Positions 10,401 to 18,614 of a DNA stretch of 64,000 nt are shown here, piece after piece. A model generated the notes under the pieces. It made no database searches. It worked only from the letters and a program-made list of their open reading frames with translations, and was not told the origin of the DNA. The stretch's first letter is position 1; each line of letters starts with the position of its first letter. The position numbers and the translations under genes are program-made. This stretch comes from Flavobacterium sp. ALJ2 (lineage in GTDB: Bacteria > Bacteroidota > Bacteroidia > Flavobacteriales > Flavobacteriaceae). The stretch is taken from contig NZ_JADNRC010000004.1 of NCBI RefSeq assembly GCF_015594725.1, positions 1 through 64,000 of the forward strand, read 5' to 3'.

Positions 10401-11875
10401 CACTAACTATTACCAATTCAGTTACAGTTAATACAGCAGCAAATACAAGTTTAACATTCGAAAATAATGCAAGTTTGGTTCAGACGACAAATGCAACCAA
10501 TACAGGGGATATTATTTATAAACGTATTTCTAGCCAGATGAAAGCTTTGGATTATACTTATTGGTCATCACCAGTTTTAGGGCAAAAACTTAATGTATTG
10601 TCGCCAAATTCAGATCCAAATAAATTTTATTTTTACAATAATGGTTGGCAAGCAGTAGGAGCATCTAGTCCGATGGTTATAGGAAAAGGATATATTATTA
10701 GAGTTCCTAAAGCGGGAACTTGGCCAGGAGAAACGGTTAGTTATCCTTATGCACAACCAGTAGTTTTTAAAGGGGTTCCAAATAACGGAATCATTCCGGG
10801 AGAGACCATAACAGCAGGGAATGTTTATTTAGTAGGAAACCCATATCCTTCTGCTATTGATGCAGATAAATTTATACTAGATATAACGAATAATGCAATA
10901 ACAAAAGGGACTCTTTATTTCTGGACACACAATACTGCGATTGCAGACAAAGGTTCACTAGGATTTACATATACATCAGATGATTATGCTTCTTATAATA
11001 TTACAGGAAGTACAGTTACAAAGGAATCGGCAATTTCATTAGGAAATAAAGATCTCCCAACAGGTAAGATAGCTGCAGGGCAATCTTTTATGGTTGAGAG
11101 TACAGGGCCAGGAACAATTGTTTTTAATAATGGAATGCGAATAGCGGGTGAAAATAATCAATTTTTTAGACCAAGTAAAACGGCTAAAGCATCTGGGATC
11201 GAGAAAAACCGTGTATGGCTTAATCTGATTAATAATGAAGGAGCTTTTAAGCAAATTTTAATAGGTTATATCGAAGGAGCTACTAATGGAGAGGATAATA
11301 ATTTTGATGGTGCAGCTTTTAATTTAAATAGTTTTATTAATTTTTATAGTATTAATGACGAAAAAAATTATAGTATTCAAGGGCGTGCTTTGCCATTTAT
11401 AGAAACAGATATAGTTCCATTGGGTTATAGCTCAACAATAAAAGGGGATTTTACTATTGAAATAGATAAGGCAGACGGATCATTGTCAAGTCAAGTTATA
11501 TATCTGGAAGATAAGGCAGAAGGGATAATTCATAATTTAACACAAACAGGATATACATTTAAGACAGCTATAGGTACTTTTGATGATCGATTTGTGTTGC
11601 GATATACCAATAAAACATTAGATACTGGAGAGTTTGAAACAGCCGAAAATGAAATTTTAGTATCAGTAGCAAATAACGAAATTAAAATTAATGCAATTAG
11701 TGAAACAATAGATAAGGTATTTATTTATGATATAACAGGTAAATTAATTTATAAGAAAGACAAAGTAGGAAATCCTAAATTGGTTATTGAAAATTTAAAA
11801 TCAAGTAATCAGGTATTGTTGGTAAAAGTTGTTCTAGATAATAAGCATACCGAAACAAAGAAAATTATTTTTTAA
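7484..11875 (+). CDS. Giant secreted protein with PA14-like and P-domain-like modules and T9SS sorting domain
   Basis: This 1463-residue protein has a signal peptide of about 20 residues ending NYGQ. Around residues 160-310 there is a PA14-like module (FAGDDGVRLYVDGVKVFDEW), typically carbohydrate-binding. Ig-like repeats with paired Cys follow. Residues about 645-765 resemble a proprotein-convertase P-domain fold (FRELRVRAI-like, GNWTFAFREDYLDYANPD). Residues about 917-1463 are a near full-length match to the C-terminal half of the preceding gene, including the T9SS sorting tail ending ETKKIIF. The two genes are tandem paralogues with unrelated N-terminal halves and separate terminators. Surface binding or glycan contact is inferred; no catalytic motif is recognised. 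Confidence 0.8.
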   Translation: MDKKILLSIVLFFTFLINYGQCTYPISGTSQLGTDLFFCIDNNTQTFTRGSFTAMQYVSVNVVKGFKYTFSVPNIWNTAGNDVEYLGLFNDAVGNSILAQNSTANGASVTWEATFSGKIRVLLLRNNGCSTTPDATATTLTLSLNSIGNKLDSPDAEGLNTWRGHIYNYAGGGSPGNFPSPTMVTADVNPFFNADYVGYYDIASDAINEIFIANAACFPVFSDGNKRAEIYTETFAVRYRMNSKKAAGCYLATFAGDDGVRLYVDGVKVFDEWKEQAGLAYNSVMIYLSGDSHLVLDYYENAGGNIVTFSLVPFDGSTNKITAPTTTTVCGGITPGTIVGSNYSYNGATVNPTIKFQWQYSSSATGPWTDATTGVGFASRDYTPAAITESTINTTYYRRRVSPVSNSACYSDSTPISITTNPKPVIADMTASSCSGSAFTVIPTDGINGVVPAGTIYTWSAPTVPATVSGFASSGSNQTSITGTLTLTNGTVTPQNVTYTVTATKGSCTSTFKVIVTVYPASIAGTISGGTAICAGTNSTLLTLSGSIGSVLRWESSTDNFVSVITPITNAGTIYTAVNLTTTTSYRAIVQSGNCAVVTSAIGTITTKNPIATGATICQGGSGSLTASGSCTAVVQTPITASGTGGISNSTSYGNTANTNISINFPVLPVGAVVVSTNVTISFNTNGNSYLRELRVRAIPPAAAGVMQDDLAPGGTLTQGSIINGPLGIWGTGNPAGNWTFAFREDYLDYANPDANITNITITVNYALPGTLDWYTVASGGTKIGSGSSFNPVGVANSGLLNTNTAGIFPYYVACSNDANCRTRVDYIINPLPTTPVVGAVIHPTCIITTGSVTLNGLLVGGTLKQTGTVIQNYSITTSSMTVPLLVSGTYQFAVDNGTCPSTATAVITINAQPAVAIYTTGGWSSTPAIEKSIVFANNYNSEMKGVGAAGNLEGCSCTVNSGVNVIINSGATLTITNSVTVNTAANTSLTFENNASLVQTTNATNTGDIIYKRISSQMKALDYTYWSSPVLGQKLNVLSPNSDPNKFYFYNNGWQAVGASSPMVIGKGYIIRVPKAGTWPGETVSYPYAQPVVFKGVPNNGIIPGETITAGNVYLVGNPYPSAIDADKFILDITNNAITKGTLYFWTHNTAIADKGSLGFTYTSDDYASYNITGSTVTKESAISLGNKDLPTGKIAAGQSFMVESTGPGTIVFNNGMRIAGENNQFFRPSKTAKASGIEKNRVWLNLINNEGAFKQILIGYIEGATNGEDNNFDGAAFNLNSFINFYSINDEKNYSIQGRALPFIETDIVPLGYSSTIKGDFTIEIDKADGSLSSQVIYLEDKAEGIIHNLTQTGYTFKTAIGTFDDRFVLRYTNKTLDTGEFETAENEILVSVANNEIKINAISETIDKVFIYDITGKLIYKKDKVGNPKLVIENLKSSNQVLLVKVVLDNKHTETKKIIF

Positions 11876-11896
11876 TACATAATAGCATTCTATTTT

Positions 11897-11929
11897 AAAA
11901 CCATTTATCGAAAGGCAAATGGTTTTTTG
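11897..11929 (+). terminator. Terminator after the second giant gene
   Basis: The stem AAAACCATTT (11897-11906) with AAATGGTTTT (11917-11926) has a 10-base loop and a T-run, 21 bases past the stop codon. Confidence 0.75.
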
Positions 11930-11995
11930 TTTTTAGAGATTATGGTTGCTTACCAATTGATAAGAGATGTTGCGGTTATCATGAAAGTTAAGCAT

Positions 11996-12034
11996 AAAAA
12001 AAATCCTCATTAAAGTTGATTTAATGAGGATTTT
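11996..12034 (-). terminator. Terminator of bioB
   Basis: A perfect 14-base stem (12001-12014 with 12020-12033) with a 5-base loop is followed on the minus strand by a run of at least seven T. It lies 20 bases downstream of the bioB stop. Confidence 0.8.
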
Positions 12035-12052
12035 ATAGTTTCAGAATTAAGA

Positions 12053-13138
12053 TTATTTCGATTTACCCGAAGCTTCTAAATTTCTTTCTATCGCATGTCC
12101 AGGTCTTGACCATTTTGGTTTTTCACCAAGTGGAGCATATTGTGAATTTTCTGCTTCAACAGTTTCTGGTTGAGAAATTTTAGTAAAAGGTTTTTGAGGA
12201 ATCAATCCTAATAAATCAAACATTTTCATGTCTTCGTGTACATCAGGATTTGGAGTGGTAAGTAATTTATCACCTGCAAATATTGAATTCGCTCCAGCAA
12301 AAAAGCACATTGCTTGCCCTTCGCGACTCATATTGGTTCTTCCTGCCGATAAACGTACTTGAGTTTCAGGCATGATGATTCTGGTTGTAGCAACCATACG
12401 AATCATTTCCCAAATTTCAACAGGTTTCTCTTCTTCCATTGGAGTTCCTTCTACAGCAACCAATGCATTAATTGGCACAGACTCTGGTTGAGGGTTTAAG
12501 GTAGAAAGCGCTACTAGCATTCCAGCGCGGTCTTCAATACTTTCTCCCATGCCTATAATTCCTCCGCTACAAACAGTAACATTGGTTTTACGAACATTCT
12601 CGATAGTTTGCAAACGATCTTCAAAACCACGAGTCGAAATAACCTCTTTATAATATTCTTCAGATGTATCTAAGTTATGATTGTAGGCATATAAGCCAGC
12701 TTCGGCCAAACGTTGTGCTTGGTTTTCAGTTATCATACCAAGGGTACAACACACTTCCATATCTAGTTTGTTTATAGTACGAACCATTTCTAGAACTTGG
12801 TCAAATTCAGGTCCATCTTTTACGTTTCTCCAGGCAGCTCCCATACATACACGAGACGAACCACCAGATTTAGCACGTAAAGCTTGAGCTTTTACTTGGC
12901 TAACAGACATTAAATCATTTCCTTCTACTCCAGTATGATAACGAGCAGCTTGAGGGCAATAGCCACAATCTTCTGGACAACCACCAGTTTTGATAGATAG
13001 CAAAGTAGATACCTGAACTACATTTGGATCATGATTTACCCTGTGAATTGAGGCTGCCTCATAAAGCAAATCCATCATTGGTTTATTATATATAGCGATA
13101 ATCTCGTCTTTCGTCCAATTGTGTTTTGTACTGTTCAT
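12053..13138 (-). CDS. bioB: Biotin synthase
   Basis: This 361-residue radical SAM enzyme inserts sulfur into dethiobiotin, the last step of biotin synthesis. The radical SAM cluster motif GGCPEDCGYCPQA supplies C54, C58 and C61. The family's GGSSRVCMGAAWR, NHNLDTSEEYY and YNHNLDT regions are intact, as is the C-terminal SAGR segment near FFAGANSIFAGDKLLTTPNP. The length is normal. It is a single-gene unit here, with its own TTG-N20-TACTTTTG promoter upstream and its own terminator, and no other bio gene nearby. Confidence 0.97.
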   Translation of the reverse strand: MNSTKHNWTKDEIIAIYNKPMMDLLYEAASIHRVNHDPNVVQVSTLLSIKTGGCPEDCGYCPQAARYHTGVEGNDLMSVSQVKAQALRAKSGGSSRVCMGAAWRNVKDGPEFDQVLEMVRTINKLDMEVCCTLGMITENQAQRLAEAGLYAYNHNLDTSEEYYKEVISTRGFEDRLQTIENVRKTNVTVCSGGIIGMGESIEDRAGMLVALSTLNPQPESVPINALVAVEGTPMEEEKPVEIWEMIRMVATTRIIMPETQVRLSAGRTNMSREGQAMCFFAGANSIFAGDKLLTTPNPDVHEDMKMFDLLGLIPQKPFTKISQPETVEAENSQYAPLGEKPKWSRPGHAIERNLEASGKSK

Positions 13139-13471
13139 CTATGGGATTTTTTGATGCTCCAAAAGTAGTTAAATTGTTCTAATGAATCAATGTACTATTT
13201 CGTAAAATAAATTACAGTATTTAAAGTTCAGTCTGTTAAAAGTTTTTGTAATTATATTTCAAGACATGACTTTTAGATGCATGTTAGCAAGGATATTCAA
13301 AAAACAACAATTTATTCTTGTGAAATTATTCTATTTATTGAGAAATATTTTTTTAATTGCCTGTTTAAAATTTAAATATTACAATTTCGGTTAGGTTATT
13401 TAACGAAAGATGAGGTTAATTTTGAAAGAATAATTAGATAAATTTTAAACAGGGTCTAAAAGGTTATAAAA
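13139..13471. other. Intergenic region upstream of bioB
   Basis: This 333-base spacer is very AT-rich. Apart from the bioB promoter I see no gene, RNA-like hairpin or terminator in it. Confidence 0.6.
13160..13190 (-). promoter_or_regulatory. bioB promoter (-33/-7)
   Basis: On the minus strand TTG (13188-13190) is followed after exactly 20 bases by TACTTTTG (13160-13167). This matches the Bacteroidota TTG-N19-21-TAnnTTTG arrangement, 22 bases before the bioB ATG. Confidence 0.7.
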
Positions 13472-13909
13472 TTAATCCGCTGCATATTTATTGTTCCAAT
13501 ACAGCATTAATAGCATGGTTACAACTACCGAAGAAGCAATGCCTTCAAATAATAGGCAAATACAATAAGTAGGTACAGATGGATTACCACCAAACATGAA
13601 AGTTGACGATAAAGTTTTTACATAAGCATCACCGCCTTTGGCATAACTGTAAATGAGTAATCCGAGGATACTAAGACAAACGCCAATTACAGATGTTATC
13701 ATAGCAGAAATAGCATTAGAAACAGCATTGTTTTCGCCTTCAGCAAGATTCATCTTAATTGTTCTGTTTACTCCATAAACGATAAAAGCTACGTTCAAAG
13801 CACGTAAATAAAGGATATGAGCAAGGCCTAAAAGATTCATTAATAAAAAATAAACACCAATACCTAGGAATATAAGAATTCCGTTGTACAATTCTTTTGG
13901 AAGTTTCAT
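13472..13909 (-). CDS. Conserved four-helix inner-membrane protein
   Basis: This 145-residue protein has four hydrophobic segments, at about residues 10-30, 33-50, 65-88 and 110-138, with charged loops between (NRTIKMNLAEGENN). I do not recognise a named family. It stands alone between bioB and ribF with a -7 element TAAATTTG about 57 bases upstream. It is probably an inner-membrane protein of unknown role. Confidence 0.7.
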   Translation of the reverse strand: MKLPKELYNGILIFLGIGVYFLLMNLLGLAHILYLRALNVAFIVYGVNRTIKMNLAEGENNAVSNAISAMITSVIGVCLSILGLLIYSYAKGGDAYVKTLSSTFMFGGNPSVPTYCICLLFEGIASSVVVTMLLMLYWNNKYAAD

Positions 13910-13965
13910 AACGATTATTTTTAAGAAGTTAATAGTATTTGATTGAGAAACAGTGTAATGCTTAT

Positions 13966-13973
13966 CAAATTTA
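13966..13973 (-). promoter_or_regulatory. -7 element upstream of the membrane protein gene
   Basis: The minus strand reads TAAATTTG, 57 bases before the ATG at 13909. No clear -33 TTG. Confidence 0.4.
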
Positions 13974-14024
13974 CTAAAAAAAACGCTATGTTGCCATTAT
14001 GAATTGTAGAAAAAAATTAAGGAG

Positions 14025-14954
14025 TTATAATTTATTTGTAAAATCTAAAGTTGTTTTTTTATCTTTCTCTAATTGTTCTTTTAAGAGCGTAACTGAGTCA
14101 AATTTTTGTTCTTCACGAATATATTGTAATAAAGAAACCGAAATTTCTAAATCGTAAATATCTTCATCAAAATTTAAGAAATGAATTTCAATAGATTGAT
14201 TTTGACCACCTACAGTTGGGTTAAAGCCTATGTTCATCATTCCGTAAATCAGTTTTTCATTGATAGTTGATCTTACAATATAAACCCCATTTTTAGGAAT
14301 TAATTTGTATTCCTCTTCAATTTTAAGATTAGCAGTTGGGAAACCAATACTTCTGCCCAGTTGTTTTCCTTTTATAACAGTACCAGTCAAGAAGTAATCA
14401 TAACCTAAATATTCGTTGGCAAGATTCATGTCACCTTCAGTTAATGCATTTCTTATTTTTGTAGAACTTACAGATACATCTTTTATTTCTTGTGCCGAAA
14501 TCTGCTCTACTTCAAAACCATATTGTTCACCAAATGCAATTAAATCATTAATGTCAGCAGTTCGATTTCTTCCAAAACGATGATCGTGACCAATGATTAT
14601 TTTTTGAATATGGAATTGATCTACTAAAATAGAACTTACAAAATCTTCGGCAGTTAATCTTGAAAAACTTTCGTTAAAAGGATGAATGACAAGGTTTTCT
14701 ATTCCGGTGTTCTCCAGAAGTTTTGTTTTTTCAGCAATAGTGTTCAGTAATTTTATTTCTGATTTTTCCTGTAAAACCATTCTGGGATGCGGAAAAAAAG
14801 TTAGAACTAAACTCTCGTATTTTCCTTCTTGGGTATTTTGAGTAATCTTTTCAAGTATTTTTTTATGACCAATATGAACACCATCAAAGGTGCCAAGAGT
14901 TAGTATTGTTTTCTTGGTAGACTGAAAATCGTTTATAGAATGAAAGAGCTTCAA
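14025..14954 (-). CDS. ribF: Bifunctional riboflavin kinase / FAD synthetase
   Basis: The N-terminal nucleotidyltransferase domain contains GTFDGVHIGHKK and the later SSTKIRNAL motif; the C-terminal flavokinase domain contains GRSIGFPTANL. The enzyme makes FMN from riboflavin and then FAD. The frame stays open up to a TTG at 14978, but that TTG is the last three bases of a TAAATTTG -7 element. I therefore place the start at the TTG at 14954, giving about 309 residues beginning KLFHSINDFQ, which fits the family's usual start. No ATG exists before the first motif, so the start remains a TTG call. Confidence 0.92.
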   Translation of the reverse strand: MKLFHSINDFQSTKKTILTLGTFDGVHIGHKKILEKITQNTQEGKYESLVLTFFPHPRMVLQEKSEIKLLNTIAEKTKLLENTGIENLVIHPFNESFSRLTAEDFVSSILVDQFHIQKIIIGHDHRFGRNRTADINDLIAFGEQYGFEVEQISAQEIKDVSVSSTKIRNALTEGDMNLANEYLGYDYFLTGTVIKGKQLGRSIGFPTANLKIEEEYKLIPKNGVYIVRSTINEKLIYGMMNIGFNPTVGGQNQSIEIHFLNFDEDIYDLEISVSLLQYIREEQKFDSVTLLKEQLEKDKKTTLDFTNKL

Positions 14955-14975
14955 AGCAAATAGTTTAAGATGTTG

Positions 14976-14983
14976 CAAATTTA
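14976..14983 (-). promoter_or_regulatory. -7 element of ribF (decides the start codon)
   Basis: The minus strand reads TAAATTTG. It overlaps the most upstream possible start of ribF, ruling that start out if the element is used. Confidence 0.5.
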
Positions 14984-15118
14984 TACTATCTATTTTAAAT
15001 CTAATAGTAAGGAGAATTGAAATTTTATAAACTTGGCAATCATTTTGTGAAAATCCTTGATTTGAACATTTTAGCTAATTAATTAACAATTAAATTCTTT
15101 TATTATCTTTTATTAAAT

Positions 15119-15126
15119 TAATTTTG
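15119..15126 (+). promoter_or_regulatory. -7 element upstream of the metallopeptidase gene
   Basis: TAATTTTG lies 20 bases before the ATG at 15147; no -33 TTG at the canonical distance. Confidence 0.45.
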
Positions 15127-15146
15127 AACTTTAAATATTTCTCAAG

Positions 15147-17816
15147 ATGAAAAAAACTATACTTCTTTTGTTAATTATCTTTAGTTCGTCACAAATTCAG
15201 GCGCAAAGCAATGAAATGTGGACAAAAGTTAGTGAAAGTACAACCTCAATTACGGAGAGGGGAAATGCTCCTACTTATGATACAGAAAAGGCTGTTTATA
15301 AACTTGATGAAGCTTTTTTAAAAGAAAAACTATCCAGTACATTGCTTAAAACGGGTAAAAAAAACACAGTCGAAATCACTATTCCTAATATGGATGGGGC
15401 TTTTGAAAAATATACTGTTTGGGAATCATCTAATTTTGATGCCCAATTACAAGCTAAATATCCAGATATCAGAGCTTATGAAGGAATAAGCAGTAAAGAT
15501 AAAAAAGCAAGAATCCATTTTAGTGTTTCTCCCAGAGGAATTCAAACAATGGTTTTAAGAGCAGATAATGCATCGGAGTTTATAGAATCTGTGGATGTAA
15601 GTACTGATGAATATATTTTGTTTACTGCTAAAAATAGAGGAAAAGGGAGTTTACCATTAACATGTAATACAAAAGAGGTAGCACTAAATCAAGACTTAAA
15701 AGATAAAACAGCTAAAATAGCAGCTAATAATAAAGTGTTTAAAACATTGCGATTGGCATTGTCTTGTACAGGTGAGTACGCTGTCTTTTTTGGAGGTACA
15801 AAAGCAAATGCATTAGAGGGAATAAATGCTACTATGACAAGAGTTAATGGGGTTTTTAATAAAGATCTGGCTTTAAAATTAGTTTTAATTGCTAATAATG
15901 ATGCTGTAATTTATACAAATGCTGCAACAGACCCATATTCTGATGCTTCTGATGGAGTAAAAGGAAAGTGGCCTCAAGAATTACAAACGACTTTAACAAA
16001 CGTTATAGGCGAAAGTGCATACGATATTGGTCATTTATTTGGTGCTTCAGGAGGTGGCGGAGATGCAGGATGTGTAGGATGTGTTTGTGAAGATTCGGTT
16101 AAAGGGAGTGGGTATACTTCTCCATCGGATAGAAAACCACAAGGTGATACTTTTGATATTGATTTTGTGTCACACGAAATGGGGCATCAATTAGGAGCAA
16201 ATCATACTTTTTCTTATAGTATAGAAGGAAGTGGGGTAAACGTAGAGCCAGGAAGTGGTTCTACGATTATGGGGTACACTGGAATTACAGGTGATTATGA
16301 TATACAAGACCATTCCGATGATTATTTTGCCTATGCTAGCATTTTACAGATTCAAAATAATCTTGCTAGAAAAACCTGTCCAGTAGATCAGGCTTTGACA
16401 AATAGTCCTCCTGTGATTAATGCAGGAGCAGATTATACAATTCCATTTAAGACGGCTTTTGTTTTAAAAGGTACAGGATCAGATGTCGATGGTAATTCAG
16501 TTACCTATTGTTGGGAACAAAATGATTCGGCAGTATCAACATCAGGAAGTGCTAGTGTAGCTAAACCTGATAAGCCCGATGGGCCTTTGTTCAGATCGCT
16601 TCCTCCTTCAAGTACACCTATTCGCTATATGCCAGATTTAAATATTGTCCTTTCAGGGAATTTAATAAGCACATGGGAATCAGTCCCGTCAGTAGCCAGA
16701 ACATTGCACTTTACATTAACAGGCCGCAATAATGCAGCTTTAGGAACTGCACAAACAAATACAGATGAAATGACTGTAAATGTAAGAGCAGATATAGGAC
16801 CATTTGTAGTAACATCTCAAAATAAAGATGATATAGAATGGCTTCATGGAACTAGTCAAATTATAACTTGGGATGTAGCAAAAACCAATACTTTAACAGG
16901 TTCTGCCAACGTTAATATAAAACTTTCTACAGATGGAGGTCTGACATTTCCAATTGTCTTAGCAGCAAATACACCCAATGATGGTTCTCAAACGATAAGT
17001 GTTCCAGAAGATATAACAGCAACAAATTGTAGAATTTTAATTGAACCTACGGCGAATATTTATTACGCAGTAAATAGTAAATCATTTGCAATTGGATATA
17101 AAGTAGAGTCCTCGTGTACTACGTATCCGATTAATGCAGGATTTACAATTCCTACAGCATTAGCATATGCATCAAGAACAATAACGGTTCCGGCAGATTC
17201 TGGAATTGTTTCGGATGTAAATGTTTTTGTTGGGTTAACACACACAAGATTTTCGGATATTCAAATGGAATTAGTAAATCCACAAGGAAAAGCAGTGCGG
17301 TTATTCGATAAGGATTGTGGAAATACTTCAGGAAGTTTATTACTAAAATATGATGATTTGGGAGGGGCTTTAGATTGCTCCAATACAATTTTACAAACTA
17401 TAGCTCCTAAAGATTTATTAAGTGGTTTTAATAATCAAGAAGGAAAAGGAACCTGGACATTCAAAGTAAGAGATATTTACGTAGGTAAAGATGGTAAACT
17501 GGATTCAGCTTCGATAGAGATTTGCACAAAGAAATATACTTTGCAAACTGAAGACGTTGTTGAAATAATAGATCTTACTGTTTTTCCAATTCCTAATAAA
17601 GGAGAATTTGATATTGCATTTAAAAGTGAATCTAACGAAGAGATTAGGGTTTTTATATATAATGATTTAGGAAAAGAGGTATATAGAAATTCATTTGAAA
17701 GTATGGTAAACTTTAAAGAACATATTCAGTTAAAAAATCATGTAGCACCAGGAGTCTATTTCATGGCTGTATATGATGGGGATAGAAAAATGGTAAAAAA
17801 GATAGTTTTCGAATAG
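15147..17816 (+). CDS. Secreted zinc metallopeptidase (reprolysin-like) with P-domain and T9SS sorting domain
   Basis: This 889-residue protein has a signal peptide ending about residue 20 (IQAQ). The catalytic domain carries the metzincin motif HEMGHQLGANH at residues 343-353 (H343, E344, H347, H353) and a Met-turn STIMGYTG further on. A Cys-rich loop (GCVGCVCED) precedes the active site. A fibronectin-like linker follows, then a proprotein-convertase P-domain (FSDIQMELVNPQGK to GTWTFKVRDIYVGKDG). The C-terminus is a type A T9SS sorting domain (VFPIPNKGEFDIAF to MVKKIVFE). Expected to be exported by Sec, then T9SS, and to degrade extracellular protein. Confidence 0.93.
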   Translation: MKKTILLLLIIFSSSQIQAQSNEMWTKVSESTTSITERGNAPTYDTEKAVYKLDEAFLKEKLSSTLLKTGKKNTVEITIPNMDGAFEKYTVWESSNFDAQLQAKYPDIRAYEGISSKDKKARIHFSVSPRGIQTMVLRADNASEFIESVDVSTDEYILFTAKNRGKGSLPLTCNTKEVALNQDLKDKTAKIAANNKVFKTLRLALSCTGEYAVFFGGTKANALEGINATMTRVNGVFNKDLALKLVLIANNDAVIYTNAATDPYSDASDGVKGKWPQELQTTLTNVIGESAYDIGHLFGASGGGGDAGCVGCVCEDSVKGSGYTSPSDRKPQGDTFDIDFVSHEMGHQLGANHTFSYSIEGSGVNVEPGSGSTIMGYTGITGDYDIQDHSDDYFAYASILQIQNNLARKTCPVDQALTNSPPVINAGADYTIPFKTAFVLKGTGSDVDGNSVTYCWEQNDSAVSTSGSASVAKPDKPDGPLFRSLPPSSTPIRYMPDLNIVLSGNLISTWESVPSVARTLHFTLTGRNNAALGTAQTNTDEMTVNVRADIGPFVVTSQNKDDIEWLHGTSQIITWDVAKTNTLTGSANVNIKLSTDGGLTFPIVLAANTPNDGSQTISVPEDITATNCRILIEPTANIYYAVNSKSFAIGYKVESSCTTYPINAGFTIPTALAYASRTITVPADSGIVSDVNVFVGLTHTRFSDIQMELVNPQGKAVRLFDKDCGNTSGSLLLKYDDLGGALDCSNTILQTIAPKDLLSGFNNQEGKGTWTFKVRDIYVGKDGKLDSASIEICTKKYTLQTEDVVEIIDLTVFPIPNKGEFDIAFKSESNEEIRVFIYNDLGKEVYRNSFESMVNFKEHIQLKNHVAPGVYFMAVYDGDRKMVKKIVFE

Positions 17817-17832
17817 AGAGAAGTAATATAGT

Positions 17833-18516
17833 TTAGGAATGTGCCATTGCCATACAAACGATGCTAATTTTAGCTCCTGGTATTTTCAGCAATGCGCGGG
17901 AACAAGCTTCTAGTGTCGCACCCGTTGTAATTACATCATCGATAAGTAAGAAATGTTTGTTGTGTTCAGTATCAGTAAAGGAAACGTCGAATGTTTCAGT
18001 AAACCCCTCCGATCTTCCTAGAAGATTTTTTTTAGATTGAGTTTTAGAATATTTAGTTCTGATTAAGACAGAATCATTGTAATCAATGTTTAGCCCTTCT
18101 GAAAGAGCAAGCCCAAAAGAAGTTACTTGATTATAGCCTCTTTCGTTGAATTTTTTTCGATGTAATGGAACTGGGATTATTACATCAAAAGGTATAGCTA
18201 GCTTTAATTCTTTTAAATCTTCAACATACCATTGCCCAAGTATAGTGCCTATATTTTGGTGTCCTTTGTATTTTAAATTGTGAATAAGTTCCTGTACAAT
18301 TCCTTTTTTATTGAAATAAAGAAATGCAGAAACATGTTCAACTTCTATTTTCCCATAAAATTTTTTATAAGCTTCGTTTTTTGGATTTAAATAATATTGG
18401 GTCAGAGGCATTTCATGCCTGCAAATCGTACAAATTATAATTTCATTTGCCATTAAAAAAGTGTGGCATCCAGCACACGCTTTTGGGAAAAACAGGTTAA
18501 TAATGTAATTAAACAC
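17833..18516 (-). CDS. ComF-family phosphoribosyltransferase-like protein
   Basis: The N-terminal zinc-binding Cys pairs (CAGC, CTIC) are followed by a PRTase domain with the PRPP loop LLIDDVITTGATL. ComF proteins are linked to DNA uptake in naturally competent bacteria, though many carriers are not known to be competent. The frame extends to a TTG at 18555, but a TATTTTTG element at 18537-18544 lies inside that extension, so the GTG at 18516 (FNYIINLFFPK follows) is preferred. It is convergent with the metallopeptidase gene and divergent from glyS. Confidence 0.88.
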   Translation of the reverse strand: MFNYIINLFFPKACAGCHTFLMANEIIICTICRHEMPLTQYYLNPKNEAYKKFYGKIEVEHVSAFLYFNKKGIVQELIHNLKYKGHQNIGTILGQWYVEDLKELKLAIPFDVIIPVPLHRKKFNERGYNQVTSFGLALSEGLNIDYNDSVLIRTKYSKTQSKKNLLGRSEGFTETFDVSFTDTEHNKHFLLIDDVITTGATLEACSRALLKIPGAKISIVCMAMAHS

Positions 18517-18536
18517 GAATAGAGAGAATTTAGTTA

Positions 18537-18544
18537 CAAAAATA
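18537..18544 (-). promoter_or_regulatory. -7 element upstream of comF-like gene
   Basis: The minus strand reads TATTTTTG, 21 bases before the preferred GTG start at 18516. Confidence 0.4.
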
Positions 18545-18599
18545 AAGAAATTCAAGCTTCAATCTTTGAAATTTTTCTTTTTTTTACAAGTACTTTTTA

Positions 18600-18607
18600 T
18601 ATTTTTG
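18600..18607 (+). promoter_or_regulatory. -7 element immediately upstream of glyS
   Basis: TATTTTTG ends only 7 bases before the glyS ATG at 18615. If used, the mRNA would be leaderless or nearly so. Confidence 0.45.
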
Positions 18608-18614
18608 CATTACT

